Assembly (NCBI GenBank): GCA_016722575.1
Contig: JADKIY010000006.1
Location: forward strand, 391,998-455,997
Reading direction: 5' to 3'
Origin: Elusimicrobiota bacterium
GTDB lineage: Bacteria > Elusimicrobiota > Elusimicrobia > FEN-1173
DNA length: 64,000 nt
The notes under the pieces are model-generated. The model was not told the origin of the DNA. It ran no database searches and was given only the letters and a program-made list of their open reading frames with translations. Positions 29,453 through 39,603 of the stretch are shown here, piece by piece. The translations under genes were made by a program, and so were the position numbers. The first letter of the stretch is position 1, and each line of letters starts with the position of its first letter.

Positions 29453-30763
29453 TTAGAAATGAATTTGGGTTTCGAGGGTGTAACGGCTCACGCGGGAAGC
29501 GTCGGGGCCGTAGAGGTCGCCGGGGAAAAAGTAGGCGGCGCCGGTGGAAAAAGTCACGTATCCGGAATGTCGGTAGACCAAGGTCAGATCCACTTCGGAA
29601 CCCAGGGAATTGAGGCCGGCCACCTTGACCCGGGAATCGAAGAGGTAGTAGTCCAGCGACGCGGTCCATTTAATTTTCTGGACGGTGGACAAACCCAAAC
29701 CGAGGGTTTTGACGCCGGAAGCCCCCGCCGGCAGTCCCGAGCCCCCGTTGGAAAAGGGCGCCGAGGCGTTGAACACGTTGGACAGGGAGGCGCCGAAGAC
29801 GGACCCGAAGCCCGTTCGCTCGAACCCGTCCCAGCGACGGGCAAAGGTCGGTTGAAAGCTTTCGTCCTTGGTGGGCGTGCCCGCGTCGTCGCCGGAGCCC
29901 GAGGCGTAAAGGGCCTTCACGCCGAAACGTCCCCAGCGGGAGGCGTCGGTTTGGGCCCCCAGTTCGATGCGCTGTCCCGAGCCCCCGATGGACGTGTTGG
30001 CGCCGCCGATTTGGGCTTCGCCGCTTTCAAAGGCCAATTCCAGTTTGTAATAAGCGTCTTTCAAATCGCCGAAGAGCCGAAGGTCGATGAAATCCCGCCG
30101 GACGTCGGTCGCGGCCGCCGTGCCGGTGGCCAATTGGTAAACGGAGTCGGCGCCGGTTTTTTCCCGCGCCCAGGACAATTCCCAACGATTGATGTCCCGG
30201 GAAAAACCCAGGGAGCCGAGATAAAGATCGGAATCGTTCCCCGCGCCCAGGGATTCGGAAATCTTCGCGGTGAAAAGGGTGAGGTCGAGGTTCTTGGGCA
30301 GTTTTACGTCCGCCCGGAGGCCGTTGAACCCTAATTCATCGTCGGAAACAAGGACCCCGTCGCCCAGGAGGAACGGTTGCCGCCCCAGGGTGAGGGTCAG
30401 GCGGTTCCACGCCAGACCGGTGAGGCGGGCCGAGGCCCGCTCCACCCAGGGGGTGCCGTCCGCGGCGGGGTAGCGGGTGAGCGGCGCGCCCGTGCCCTCC
30501 AGGCCCCAGAGGTTGAGGGACCGAATTCGAAAATCCACGTTCAAGCCCGGCGACAGCTCGGTGGCGAGGGAAAGCCGGGCGGACTGGGAATAATAGTTGA
30601 GGGTTCCGGGCGTGGACCCGTTGGCGTCCGGGTTTAAGGTGGCGATGCCGCGAAGGCCGTAGTCGATGCCGAGATTCAGGGACCCCGGTTCGGCCCGAAG
30701 AGACGGCGCGAGCGCCCAAAGCGCGGGGAGCGACAGAAAAAGAAGGGATTTGGGCCGAATCAT
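29453..30763 (-). CDS. Outer-membrane beta-barrel protein (porin/alginate-export-like)
   Basis: From ATG 30763 the protein is 436 residues; a second in-frame ATG at 30781 is possible. A signal peptide ends at 'PSLRA'. The mature part alternates short Gly/Asp turns with amphipathic strands and contains 'RLTLTLGRQPFLLGDGVLVSDDELGFNGLRADV', typical of the alginate-export/AlgE-like barrel group where a conserved RQ lines the pore. It ends in 'YTLETQIHF' with a C-terminal Phe recognised by BamA. A porin gene lies upstream on the same strand, separated by a terminator, and a lipoprotein follows. The substrate is unknown. Confidence 0.75.
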   Translation of the reverse strand: MIRPKSLLFLSLPALWALAPSLRAEPGSLNLGIDYGLRGIATLNPDANGSTPGTLNYYSQSARLSLATELSPGLNVDFRIRSLNLWGLEGTGAPLTRYPAADGTPWVERASARLTGLAWNRLTLTLGRQPFLLGDGVLVSDDELGFNGLRADVKLPKNLDLTLFTAKISESLGAGNDSDLYLGSLGFSRDINRWELSWAREKTGADSVYQLATGTAAATDVRRDFIDLRLFGDLKDAYYKLELAFESGEAQIGGANTSIGGSGQRIELGAQTDASRWGRFGVKALYASGSGDDAGTPTKDESFQPTFARRWDGFERTGFGSVFGASLSNVFNASAPFSNGGSGLPAGASGVKTLGLGLSTVQKIKWTASLDYYLFDSRVKVAGLNSLGSEVDLTLVYRHSGYVTFSTGAAYFFPGDLYGPDASRVSRYTLETQIHF

Positions 30764-30787
30764 CGGAGTCGATTCTATCATAAAAAG

Positions 30788-30826
30788 AAAAACCCCCGCC
30801 CCGGGATTCCCGGGACGGGGGTTTTC
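30788..30826 (-). terminator. Intrinsic terminator after the porin gene
   Basis: A long stem made of AAAACCCCCG and CGGGGGTTTT with an inner CCCGGG palindrome, followed on the minus strand by TTTTTCTTTTT, ends the porin transcript. It lies only 7-25 bases before the start of the next barrel gene, which therefore needs its own promoter or readthrough. Confidence 0.85.
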
Positions 30827-30849
30827 TTTAAAGATGATTCAGAGTCTAA

Positions 30850-32223
30850 TTAGTTGCTGCCCCATTTGACCAGCAGTTTCGCGAAGGCTTTCGAAACCGA
30901 GTCGTCCTGGGCCGAGCCGCCGCCGGTCACCAGATCGTCCGGGGAGAGCATCGCGTAACCCAATTTCGCCATCACGGTGTCGCTGTGTTTGTATTTGACG
31001 GCGAGGTCGATTTCGTTGCCGATCTTTTTGCTGGTGCCGCCACCGACGGGGAGGGCTTTGGAGGTCTTCGCCATGATGTAATCGGCGTGGAGGCTGACTT
31101 TGTTGTCCATCACCGGGAGGACGTAGTGCCCGCCCAACTTAATGATGTTGAAGCCGGCGCCTTCAAGACCGGAGTCCAACCCAGCGCCAACGCCGGGGTG
31201 CGAGGCGGCGAAGGTGTTGTCGTTGGTCAGAATTTCGCCGTAACGGTAGTCGCTGCTGATGGCGCGGAAGGCCTTGTCGCTGTTGTCCGCGTTGTTGTCA
31301 CCGGAGGCGTTGACCAAGTCGGCGTGAACGCCGAAGGCGTTGTCTTTGCCGCCGTTCCAGTCGGCCGACAGGATCATGAGGGAGCCTTTGTGCTTTTTCT
31401 TGGAGGCGCCCGCGTTCAGCTGGCCGCCGTTGATCGCGTATTCCAAGTTGGCGTGGAAGGTGTCCTTGGGGCAAGCCACACCGGCGCGGAGGTCGATCAC
31501 GGTGAGGTTGTCGTTGTCGCTGGTCGCAAAGGTGTTGGCCTGGGTGCGGCTGTAGTAGCCGATTTCCAGGGGCACTTTGAGGTTCGGGAGCTTCAAGAGC
31601 TCGTCGGAGGAGGCGGTGATCCAGGTGGCGTTGGTGTCGCCGGGAGCCGCTTCGCCCGCGTCCGTGGAGCCCACGGCGTCGTTGTCGAAGACTTTGCCGG
31701 TGACGCCGAGCAAGGTGACGGGACCGACTTTCTTCGAAACCGCCAAGGCGTCCAAGGCGTTGACGCTCAGGCTGTCATCGTTCACGGGACCGAAGTAAAC
31801 GATGGAGTCGTTGGCGCGGCCGACGTATTGGCGGCCGAGACGAACGCTGTCCAGGGAGAAGAAGTTCGCCAGATCCAAATAGGAGTTCTGGATGACGAAG
31901 GCGGACTGTTCGGTGTTGAGATTCGTCGGAACGGCGGCGGAGCCGTATTGGGCGGCACCGGTGGTCGACGGGTTGCGCACGACTTCCACGCGGGCTTTGA
32001 CGTCGTCGGTCACTTCGGCCGAGAGACCCACGCGAACGCGGGTGACGGTGTTGCCGCGATGGTCGTTGGCGGGATCCGAGGAGTCCGCTTCGTTGCTGGC
32101 CGACACGCCCAACACTTCGATGGAGCCGTCGGTGGAGATGTTCTTAAGACCCAGCGCGTCGGCAGCGAACGCCGGGGATCCGGCGAGCGCCAACGCAGCG
32201 AGTGCCACTGTCCAGTTTCTCAT
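30850..32223 (-). CDS. Porin-type outer-membrane protein
   Basis: This 457-residue protein starts at ATG 32223, ten bases after AAGGAGG. The signal peptide 'MRNWTVALAALALAGSPAFA' is clear, and the mature chain shows porin-like strand periodicity with many Asp/Asn turns, ending in 'FAKLLVKWGSN'. Unlike its neighbour it lacks the terminal aromatic residue that BamA usually reads. Codon use is strongly biased to a few GC-ending codons, suggesting high expression. A long leader, a -35/-10 promoter and a strong terminator also fit an abundant protein. No named family is recognised. Confidence 0.8.
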   Translation of the reverse strand: MRNWTVALAALALAGSPAFAADALGLKNISTDGSIEVLGVSASNEADSSDPANDHRGNTVTRVRVGLSAEVTDDVKARVEVVRNPSTTGAAQYGSAAVPTNLNTEQSAFVIQNSYLDLANFFSLDSVRLGRQYVGRANDSIVYFGPVNDDSLSVNALDALAVSKKVGPVTLLGVTGKVFDNDAVGSTDAGEAAPGDTNATWITASSDELLKLPNLKVPLEIGYYSRTQANTFATSDNDNLTVIDLRAGVACPKDTFHANLEYAINGGQLNAGASKKKHKGSLMILSADWNGGKDNAFGVHADLVNASGDNNADNSDKAFRAISSDYRYGEILTNDNTFAASHPGVGAGLDSGLEGAGFNIIKLGGHYVLPVMDNKVSLHADYIMAKTSKALPVGGGTSKKIGNEIDLAVKYKHSDTVMAKLGYAMLSPDDLVTGGGSAQDDSVSKAFAKLLVKWGSN

Positions 32224-32450
32224 TTGTGTGTTGCCTCCTTCGTTGGAGAGAATCCGGCCGCGCGTCAGCGCGCGTCCGAACAACTCATGTTCACCGAATC
32301 ACGGTGGGGTCCCCACCGTAAGGGGACAGGGAGCCGGCCTTGGACGGCGGAGCTTCCTGACCCCCTATGCAAAAACCGACCGTCGACCGCCTTCGGTGAG
32401 AGCGGCCAAAGACTCGGCTTTCAAGCAGGGGACCCAACCACACGGGCTTA
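32224..32450 (-). promoter_or_regulatory. Long structured 5' leader of the porin mRNA
   Basis: About 220 nt separate the predicted +1 from the porin start. Several stems are visible, including CGGTGG/CCACCG near 32302-32318, a GGGGAC...GTCCCC-type pairing further out, and CCGC/GCGG around 32389-32405. I could not match it to a known riboswitch. It may control mRNA stability or translation of an abundant porin. Confidence 0.45.
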
Positions 32451-32479
32451 TTTCTATTAAATTGTATTGGCGCTGTCAA
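32451..32479 (-). promoter_or_regulatory. Porin promoter
   Basis: A perfect TTGACA (32479-32474 on the minus strand), a 17-bp spacer and TAGAAA (32456-32451) lie in an A+T-rich stretch that contrasts with the surrounding sequence. Confidence 0.65.
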
Positions 32480-32591
32480 ATATTGCAAGGGTTTTCTTTT
32501 AAATTAATCCTTGAAAGCCGGGCGGCATCGGGGCTATACATATATAAGTCACAGTGAAAACCCCGGCCGGAGCGGCAAAGCGGAAAACGGA

Positions 32592-32621
32592 TTTACGTTC
32601 CGCGGCCGGATTTGGTATAAC
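32592..32621 (+). promoter_or_regulatory. Candidate promoter of the adaptor gene
   Basis: TTTACG (32592-32597), an 18-bp spacer and TATAAC (32616-32621) give a leader of roughly 27 nt before TTG 32655, with CAGGATG in front of the start. Confidence 0.45.
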
Positions 32622-32654
32622 TGTCGCAACTCATTTACACCAGGATGATTTTCA

Positions 32655-33803
32655 TTGACCGATAAACCGCATTCCCATACCCCCGAAGCCGGAGCGGCGA
32701 AGCCGACGCCGGCCCCCGCCGCCAAGCCGGCCGCCCACGCCGGGGCCGCCAAAAAGAAGGGCGCCGATTTCGTTAAAAAACACAAGTTCGTCGCCATGGC
32801 CGGGGCCTTCCTCGTCATCGGCTTCCTCATGTGGGGGGTCCTGAAGCTCATGGGCGGCAAACCCGCCGCCGGTCCCGCCCAAAACACCGGCAGCGGCACC
32901 ATCGCCGTCAACGTGTTGGAAATGAAACCCGACCATTTTCAGGACATGATGATCGCCGTGGGCTCCATCAAGGGCGGGTCGGAAATCCCCCTTCGCTTCG
33001 AAGTCGAGGGCGGCATCGACCTCTTTGAGTTCCGCCAGGGCGACAAAGTCCGCAAGGGCGACATCATCGCCCGGCTCAGCCAGCGGGACGCCTATTTGAA
33101 GCTCAAGAAGGCCCGGTTGGAATTGGAGCAGATGGAAAAGCTCTACGCCATCGGCGGCGTCTCCTTGAACAAATTGGAAGAGGCCCGGGTCTCCTCGGAC
33201 CTGGCGGCCTTGGAACTGGAAAAGACCGTTCTTCGGTCCCCCCGGGACGGCATTTTGGGGGACAAGGACGCCGAAGTGGGGGAATTCGTCACCCCCGCCA
33301 AGAAAGTGGCGACCCTGGTCAACATCGAAACCGTGCTGGTGTCCATCGGCGTCATCGAAAAGGAAATCGACCGGATTTTCCCGGGCCAAAAAGTCGTTTT
33401 GACCGTCGACACCTACCCCAACGTGGAATTCACCGGCCGGGTGGAAAACATCAACCCCATGGTCACCCAGGGCAGCCGGACGCTGGGCGTCGAGGCCCGG
33501 CTGGAAAACGAAGGCGGGTTGCTCCTGCCCGGCATGTTCGCCCGGGCCCGCATCACGATTTTTGAGCAGGACAACGCCCTGTTCGTCCCCAACGATTCGC
33601 TTGAAAAAACCCCCACGGGCCAACGGGTCTACGTGGTCACCAAGGACAACAAAGCCGACGCCCGCGACGTGGAGGTCGGTTACGTGTCCAGCCAGTTCTC
33701 CCTCATCAACAAAGGGTTGGAGGCGGGGGAATTGGTGGTCACCCAGAAACCCCAGGACCTGAAGGCGGGTTCTCCCGTCAAGATCATCGAAACGCAGAAG
33801 TAA
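32655..33803 (+). CDS. Periplasmic adaptor (RND membrane-fusion protein)
   Basis: The 382-residue protein has an Ala/Pro/Lys-rich cytoplasmic tail, one membrane helix (~46-66, 'FVAMAGAFLVIGFLMWGVLKLM'), then the barrel-sandwich/hairpin/beta-barrel order of HlyD/AcrA-like adaptors. The lipoyl half-motifs are 'GGIDLFEFRQGDKVRKGDIIARL' and 'LRSPRDGILGDKDAEVGEFVTP', and 'GMFARARITIFEQDNALFVPNDSL' is typical. The coiled hairpin is very short. It is anchored by a helix rather than a lipid. No RND, MacB or TolC gene is adjacent, which is unusual: a histidine kinase follows instead. The start is TTG, with AGGATG upstream. Confidence 0.85.
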   Translation: MTDKPHSHTPEAGAAKPTPAPAAKPAAHAGAAKKKGADFVKKHKFVAMAGAFLVIGFLMWGVLKLMGGKPAAGPAQNTGSGTIAVNVLEMKPDHFQDMMIAVGSIKGGSEIPLRFEVEGGIDLFEFRQGDKVRKGDIIARLSQRDAYLKLKKARLELEQMEKLYAIGGVSLNKLEEARVSSDLAALELEKTVLRSPRDGILGDKDAEVGEFVTPAKKVATLVNIETVLVSIGVIEKEIDRIFPGQKVVLTVDTYPNVEFTGRVENINPMVTQGSRTLGVEARLENEGGLLLPGMFARARITIFEQDNALFVPNDSLEKTPTGQRVYVVTKDNKADARDVEVGYVSSQFSLINKGLEAGELVVTQKPQDLKAGSPVKIIETQK

Positions 33804-33879
33804 TCCCCGGCCCGGGGGCCCACAAAGCCCTTGATTTTGGCCCGTTCGTCGCATACATATTAGTGATGGGTACCCTTCT

Positions 33880-35334
33880 ATGAAACTCCGCGCCCGGCTT
33901 AGCCTTTTCACCGTTCTCATCATCGCGTCCCTGGTGGGCGGCATCAGTTTGTCCACCCTGTTTTTCCTTCGGAACCTGTTCGTGGTGGACAGCGCCTCCA
34001 GCCAAAGGACCCTGTTGGGCAGTTTTCAGCGGGTGTGCGAGGAATCCATCGAGTCCTCCGACCCCGTCATCGCCTCGAATTTCAGCAAAAGCTTGGAAAA
34101 GTCGGTCCCCGGCCTGGCCTACGCCGCCTTCACCAACGTGCCCCTGCAGCGGACCCTGGGCGAGAACGCCCGCTTCCTTCAAATTTATTCGGACCTCGCC
34201 ATGGCCGCGCGCCTGGGGCCGGACCGACGCAACGTCAACACCCCGGGCGGCGACGTGATCCTGGAGATGTCGGCCGAGATCGTGGTCCGCGGCGAATCCT
34301 ACGGGGTCGCCCGGTTGGGCTTTTATGAAAAATACGTCGACGCCTCCGTTGCCGAAAAGGTCAACCGGGTGCAGCAGATCGTGTTCGTCGTGGCCGCCGG
34401 CGCCCTGTTGTTGGCGATCCTCGCCGCGTTCTGGTTGTCGGGCCAGTTGGTCTACCCCATCCGCCAGCTGGCCGACGGCGCCAAGGCCATCGGCGACGGC
34501 AATTTGGACACGCACATCAACGTGAACCGGAAAGACGAGCTCGGCTTTTTGGCGGACGAGTTCAACATCATGGCCGTGAAGCTCAAGGAGCTCGACCAGT
34601 TGAAGGACGACTTCGTGTCCTCGGTGTCCCACGAACTGCGCTCGCCCCTGGCCGCCATTTCGGGCTACGTGGAGCTCATGACCCGAAAGCCCCTGGAGCA
34701 GATCCCCGTGGAGAAGCGCACCAAGGCCTTCGGGATCATTCAAGAGAGCACGACGCGCCTCACGGGCTTCATCAACGACATTTTGGATTTGGCCAAGATC
34801 AAAGCCGGGCGGGTCGACATTCGAAAGACCAACGTGCACCTGGGCAAATCCATCGAGGAAATCGTGGGGCTCTTCGCGCCGCTCTTCGAGAAAAAGAAGA
34901 TCACCGGAACGGTCTCGGTGCCGTCGGAGCTTCCCATTTTGGCCCTGGACGAGGAAAAGATGAAGCAGGTGATCACCAACCTGATCTCGAACGCCTACAA
35001 GTTCACCCCCGAGGGCGGGCGCATCACCGTGTCGGCCGAGGATTCCGGCGACACGATCGTCGTGGCCGTGACCGACACCGGCATCGGCATTCCCAAGGAC
35101 TACGTCAGCCAGCTGTTCGAGCGTTTCAAGCAGGTGCCGGGCACGCGCGAGAAAATGGGCGGCCCCAAGGGCACCGGCCTGGGCCTGGCCATCGCCAAGG
35201 GCATCGTGGAAGCCCACGGCGGAAAAATTTGGGTGGAAAGCGAAGTGGGGCAGGGGAGTTCCTTCAAGTTCACCCTGCCCAAGGCGGCGACGGAGTCGTC
35301 GGTTCAAGCGAACATTTTTTCCCGGGGGGGTTGA
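33880..35334 (+). CDS. Membrane sensor histidine kinase (HAMP-HisKA-HATPase)
   Basis: The 484-residue kinase has helix 1 (~8-30), a ~135-residue periplasmic sensor region, helix 2 (~165-187), HAMP (~188-240), a HisKA box 'VSSVSHELRSPLAAISGYVEL' with phospho-acceptor His251, and an HATPase with N ('NLISNAYKFTPEGG'), G1 ('VTDTGIGIPKDY') and G2 ('GTGLGLAIAKGI') boxes. It begins a run of five two-component genes. The response regulator that follows starts three bases after its stop and is probably its first partner. The signal sensed is unknown; position next to an efflux-type adaptor suggests envelope stress. Confidence 0.9.
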   Translation: MKLRARLSLFTVLIIASLVGGISLSTLFFLRNLFVVDSASSQRTLLGSFQRVCEESIESSDPVIASNFSKSLEKSVPGLAYAAFTNVPLQRTLGENARFLQIYSDLAMAARLGPDRRNVNTPGGDVILEMSAEIVVRGESYGVARLGFYEKYVDASVAEKVNRVQQIVFVVAAGALLLAILAAFWLSGQLVYPIRQLADGAKAIGDGNLDTHINVNRKDELGFLADEFNIMAVKLKELDQLKDDFVSSVSHELRSPLAAISGYVELMTRKPLEQIPVEKRTKAFGIIQESTTRLTGFINDILDLAKIKAGRVDIRKTNVHLGKSIEEIVGLFAPLFEKKKITGTVSVPSELPILALDEEKMKQVITNLISNAYKFTPEGGRITVSAEDSGDTIVVAVTDTGIGIPKDYVSQLFERFKQVPGTREKMGGPKGTGLGLAIAKGIVEAHGGKIWVESEVGQGSSFKFTLPKAATESSVQANIFSRGG

Positions 35335-35337
35335 TCA

Positions 35338-36372
35338 TTGGCCGAGCTTGAGAACGGGCCCGCTCGAAAACCGCGCATCCTCGTCATCGACGACGAGGCC
35401 AACCTGCCCATTTTCCTCAAGGATTTTCTGGAAGAGAGCGGCTTCGAAGTCTCCATGTGCTACACGGGCAAAACCGCCATGCGGACCGCCCTGGAGAACC
35501 CGCCCGACGCCATCATTTTGGACGTGGATTTGCCCGACATCGACGGCTATTCCCTGTGCCGGAGCATGCGGCGCACCAGCACGCTGCGCACCGTGCCCAT
35601 CGTCATGTTGACCGCCCTGGCGGACCAGCGGAACGAAATCGCCGGCCTCAAAGCCGGGGCCGACGACTACCTCACCAAGCCCATCGACACCGAGCGCCTC
35701 CTGGCCCGGCTCAACAACGCCATCAGCCGGAACATCCGCGAGCTGGACGCCAACCCCCTGACCCACCTGCCGGGGAACACCAGCATCATTCAGGAAATCG
35801 AGCGGCAGCTCCACCAGCAGAATCCCTTCGCCGTCATCTACGCCGACTTGAACAATTTTAAAGCCTTCAACGACCGCTACGGTTTTTTGCGGGGGGATCA
35901 GGCCATCAAATTGGCCGCCCAGTGCCTCGTGTTGAGCGCGGAAAAGGGCGCGTCCCTTTCTTCCGGCATGGTCGGTTCCTGGTTCATCGGCCACGTGGGC
36001 GGCGATGATTTCATCATCGTCCTTCCGGCCGACCAGGCGGAGGACACCTGCAAGGAAATCATTTCAAAATTCGACAGCCAGGTGCCGAACCTCTACGACG
36101 AGGAAGACCGCCAGCGGGGGTTCATTTTGGGGAAAAACCGGCAGGGCCAACCCCTCCAATACCCGTTTATCGGAATGGCGCTGGTGATCGTTTCCAACGG
36201 GGACAAGCGCTTCACCCACCCCGGCGAAATCAGCTCCATGGCCAGCGAATTGAAGAGCTTCGCCAAGTCTTTCGGCAAAAGCGCCTACGTGCTGGACCGG
36301 CGTCGCAACACCGCGGACGTTTTGGAAGGCCCCGTGGGCATCGTGCCCCCGCCCGCGGCGGCCGCCGGCTGA
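35338..36372 (+). CDS. Response regulator with GGDEF-like output (variant GGDDF)
   Basis: The 344-residue protein joins a receiver domain (acidic 'DDE', phospho-Asp62 in 'IILDVDLPDIDG', Lys in 'DDYLTKPID') to a GGDEF-fold domain. The latter shows 'ANPLTHLPGNTSI', 'YADLNNFKAFNDRYGFLRGD' and the signature loop 'HVGGDDFIIVL', so the usual GG(D/E)EF reads GGDDF. Catalytic diguanylate cyclases need the Glu in position four, so activity may be weak or lost. A ~45-residue insertion follows the signature. A Pro/Ala tail ends the protein. The start is TTG after a run of seven G. Confidence 0.85.
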   Translation: MAELENGPARKPRILVIDDEANLPIFLKDFLEESGFEVSMCYTGKTAMRTALENPPDAIILDVDLPDIDGYSLCRSMRRTSTLRTVPIVMLTALADQRNEIAGLKAGADDYLTKPIDTERLLARLNNAISRNIRELDANPLTHLPGNTSIIQEIERQLHQQNPFAVIYADLNNFKAFNDRYGFLRGDQAIKLAAQCLVLSAEKGASLSSGMVGSWFIGHVGGDDFIIVLPADQAEDTCKEIISKFDSQVPNLYDEEDRQRGFILGKNRQGQPLQYPFIGMALVIVSNGDKRFTHPGEISSMASELKSFAKSFGKSAYVLDRRRNTADVLEGPVGIVPPPAAAAG

Positions 36373-36410
36373 ATTTTCAACCCGTGACACCGTAAAAAGG
36401 ACAGGTTTCC

Positions 36411-37094
36411 ATGTCGAGCAAACGCATTTTGGTCGTGGACGATGACATCCAGCTCTGCCAATTGACGTCGGACATTTTGGAAGAGCACGGCTACCAGACC
36501 CTCATCGCCAACAACACCGATCAAGCCTTTAAGAAACTCTACGACGGATCGCCCGATTTGATCGTGCTGGACGTCTGGCTGCCCACCATCGGCGGCCTGG
36601 AGTTCTGCCGCCAGATCCGCCAGGACGAGCAGGGCAAGCACGTGCCGGTGCTCATGCTCACCGTCCAGGACAAGGAAATGGACAAGGTCATGGGCCTGGA
36701 AATGGGCGCCGACGATTACATGACGAAGCCCTTCAGCCAGCGGGAGCTGTTGGCCCGCATCAAGGCGCTCCTGCGCCGCTTCGACCGGGCCGAACCCCAG
36801 GCCAAGGTGCTGGAGTCCGGCGACCTCGTGTTGGATTTGGACAAGCATCTGGTGCGCGTCAAAAGCCGGACGTTGGCCCTCACGCCCAAGGAATTCGACC
36901 TTCTCACCACGATCATCCGGTCCCGCAAAAAGGCCCTCAGCCGCCAGCATTTGTTGAGCACGGTCTGGGGCTACGACGCCCCCGGCAACACCGGGACCAT
37001 CGACGTCCACATCCGCCACCTGCGCAAAAAACTCGGCAACCACGGCGACAAAATCAAAACCGTGCTTGGGTTTGGCTACCGCTTCGACGGTTGA
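36411..37094 (+). CDS. OmpR/PhoB-family response regulator
   Basis: The 227-residue regulator has a receiver (Asp54 in 'LIVLDVWLPTIGG', 'DDYMTKPFS') and a winged-helix DNA-binding domain. The latter runs 'LDKHLVRVKSRTLALTPKEFDLLTTI' to 'GTIDVHIRHLRKKLG' and 'VLGFGYRFDG'. It is transcribed just after the GGDEF-type regulator and before a receiver-kinase hybrid; either kinase could phosphorylate it. Confidence 0.93.
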   Translation: MSSKRILVVDDDIQLCQLTSDILEEHGYQTLIANNTDQAFKKLYDGSPDLIVLDVWLPTIGGLEFCRQIRQDEQGKHVPVLMLTVQDKEMDKVMGLEMGADDYMTKPFSQRELLARIKALLRRFDRAEPQAKVLESGDLVLDLDKHLVRVKSRTLALTPKEFDLLTTIIRSRKKALSRQHLLSTVWGYDAPGNTGTIDVHIRHLRKKLGNHGDKIKTVLGFGYRFDG

Positions 37095-37107
37095 CCGGCC
37101 CGCCGCC

Positions 37108-38198
<1,091 letters not shown>

Positions 38199-38202
<4 letters not shown>

Positions 38203-39572
38203 AAAAGCCCTCGGGCCCCCGGGTCTTGGTGGTGGACGACGAGCCCTCGGTGGGAATGATCTTTCATCGAATTTTGGGCGACGCGGGCTACGAGGTGATC
38301 TCCGCCGCCAACGGGGCGGAGGGCCTGCGGGCTCTCAAAAAGCAGGAGCCGGAACTGGTGTTCCTGGATTTGCAAATGCCCGGCATGGACGGCATCGAAA
38401 CCCTCCGGCGACTGCGGGAAACCCACCCCGACTTGACCGTCATCATCATGACGGCCTACCAGACGGTGCACTCCGCCGTGGAAACCATGAAGCTGGGCGC
38501 CCTGGACTATTTGATCAAGCCCCTGGACGCGGAGCGGCTGAAATCCGTCGTGCACCAGGCCCTGGAGTTGGGCGAGGTGACCCGCCGGACGCCGGCGGTC
38601 AAAGCGGCGGGCCGTCCCGAAACCCTCCCCACGGAGGAAATCGTGGCCCGGGGCCCGGAGATGACGCGGGTGATGTCCCTGGTGGAAAAAGTCTCCCCGA
38701 CGGACATTCCGGTCTTGGTGCTGGGGGAAAGCGGCACGGGAAAAGAAGTGGCGGCCCGGCAAATCCACCGCCTGTCGAGCCGGGCGTCAAAACCCTTTGT
38801 GGTGGTGGACTGCGCCGCGCTTCCGGAATCCCTGATCGAAAGCGAACTCTTCGGGCACGAAAAAGGCGCCTTCACCGGGGCCGACGCGCCCCGGGCCGGC
38901 AAGTTCGAGCAGGCCGACGGCGGAACGGTGTTCCTGGACGAAATCGGCAATCTGCCCCTGGCGGTCCAGGTGAAGCTCTTGCGCTTTTTGCAAAACCCCT
39001 CGGTGGAGCGGTTGGGAAGCCGCCGGGGCCCCGTGGCCCTGAACGTGCGGGTGGTGGCCGCCACCAACGTGGACCTCGAAGCGGCGGTCAAAAACGGCAC
39101 CTTTCGGGAGGACCTCTACCATCGTTTGAAAGTTTTTGTGGTGGACATGCCGCCCCTGCGTTCCCGGGGCGCGGCGGACCTGGAGGGCCTGCTGTCCACC
39201 CTCCTGGAAAATTTCCGACGGCAGTTGGGGAAGGCCAAGCTCTCGGTGGCTCCGGAATCCCTTCAACTGCTCCGGTCCTACCCCTGGCCGGGGAACATCC
39301 GGGAGCTTCAAAACGCCCTGCGGAGCGCGTCGCTCCTGGCCGACGACGTGATCCGGCCGGACCATTTGCCCGTGAGCGTGCAAAACGCCCGGCCCCGTTC
39401 CTTCTCCTCCGGGGAGAGCGGCGTGTTGAACGACGTCATCCGACGGGTGGAGCGGGACCACATCGCCAAAACCCTGGAGCATTGCCGCGGCGACCGGGCC
39501 GCCGCCGCCCGGGCTCTGGGCCTGGACGACGCCACGCTGGAAGCGAAGCTGAAAGATTTCGGGTTGACGTAA
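38199..39572 (+). CDS. Sigma54-dependent response regulator (NtrC family)
   Basis: From the overlapping GTG 38199 the protein is 457 residues. It has a receiver (Asp57 in 'LVFLDLQMPGMDG'), then an AAA+ domain with Walker A 'GESGTGKE' (~176), the sigma54-contacting loop 'GAFTGA', Walker B 'GGTVFLDEIGNL' and the arginine-finger region. A Fis-type helix-turn-helix follows ('LEHCRGDRAAAARALGLDDATLEAKL'). It activates sigma54 promoters when phosphorylated, most likely by the hybrid kinase just upstream. I found no clear -24/-12 element in the following intergenic regions, so its targets may be elsewhere. Confidence 0.92.
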
Positions 39573-39603
39573 GCCGGGGTTTCCCCCGGGGTCGACCTTC
39601 CCC

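Noticed and set aside
33804..33879. Start of an efflux pump gene after the adaptor
   Set aside because: The 76-bp gap holds no coding sequence; a histidine kinase follows directly.
39573..39603. Sigma54 promoter before the PorV-like gene, target of the NtrC-type regulator
   Set aside because: No GG-N10-GC element with the usual flanks is present; only a small hairpin (CCGGGG/CCCCGG) is seen.
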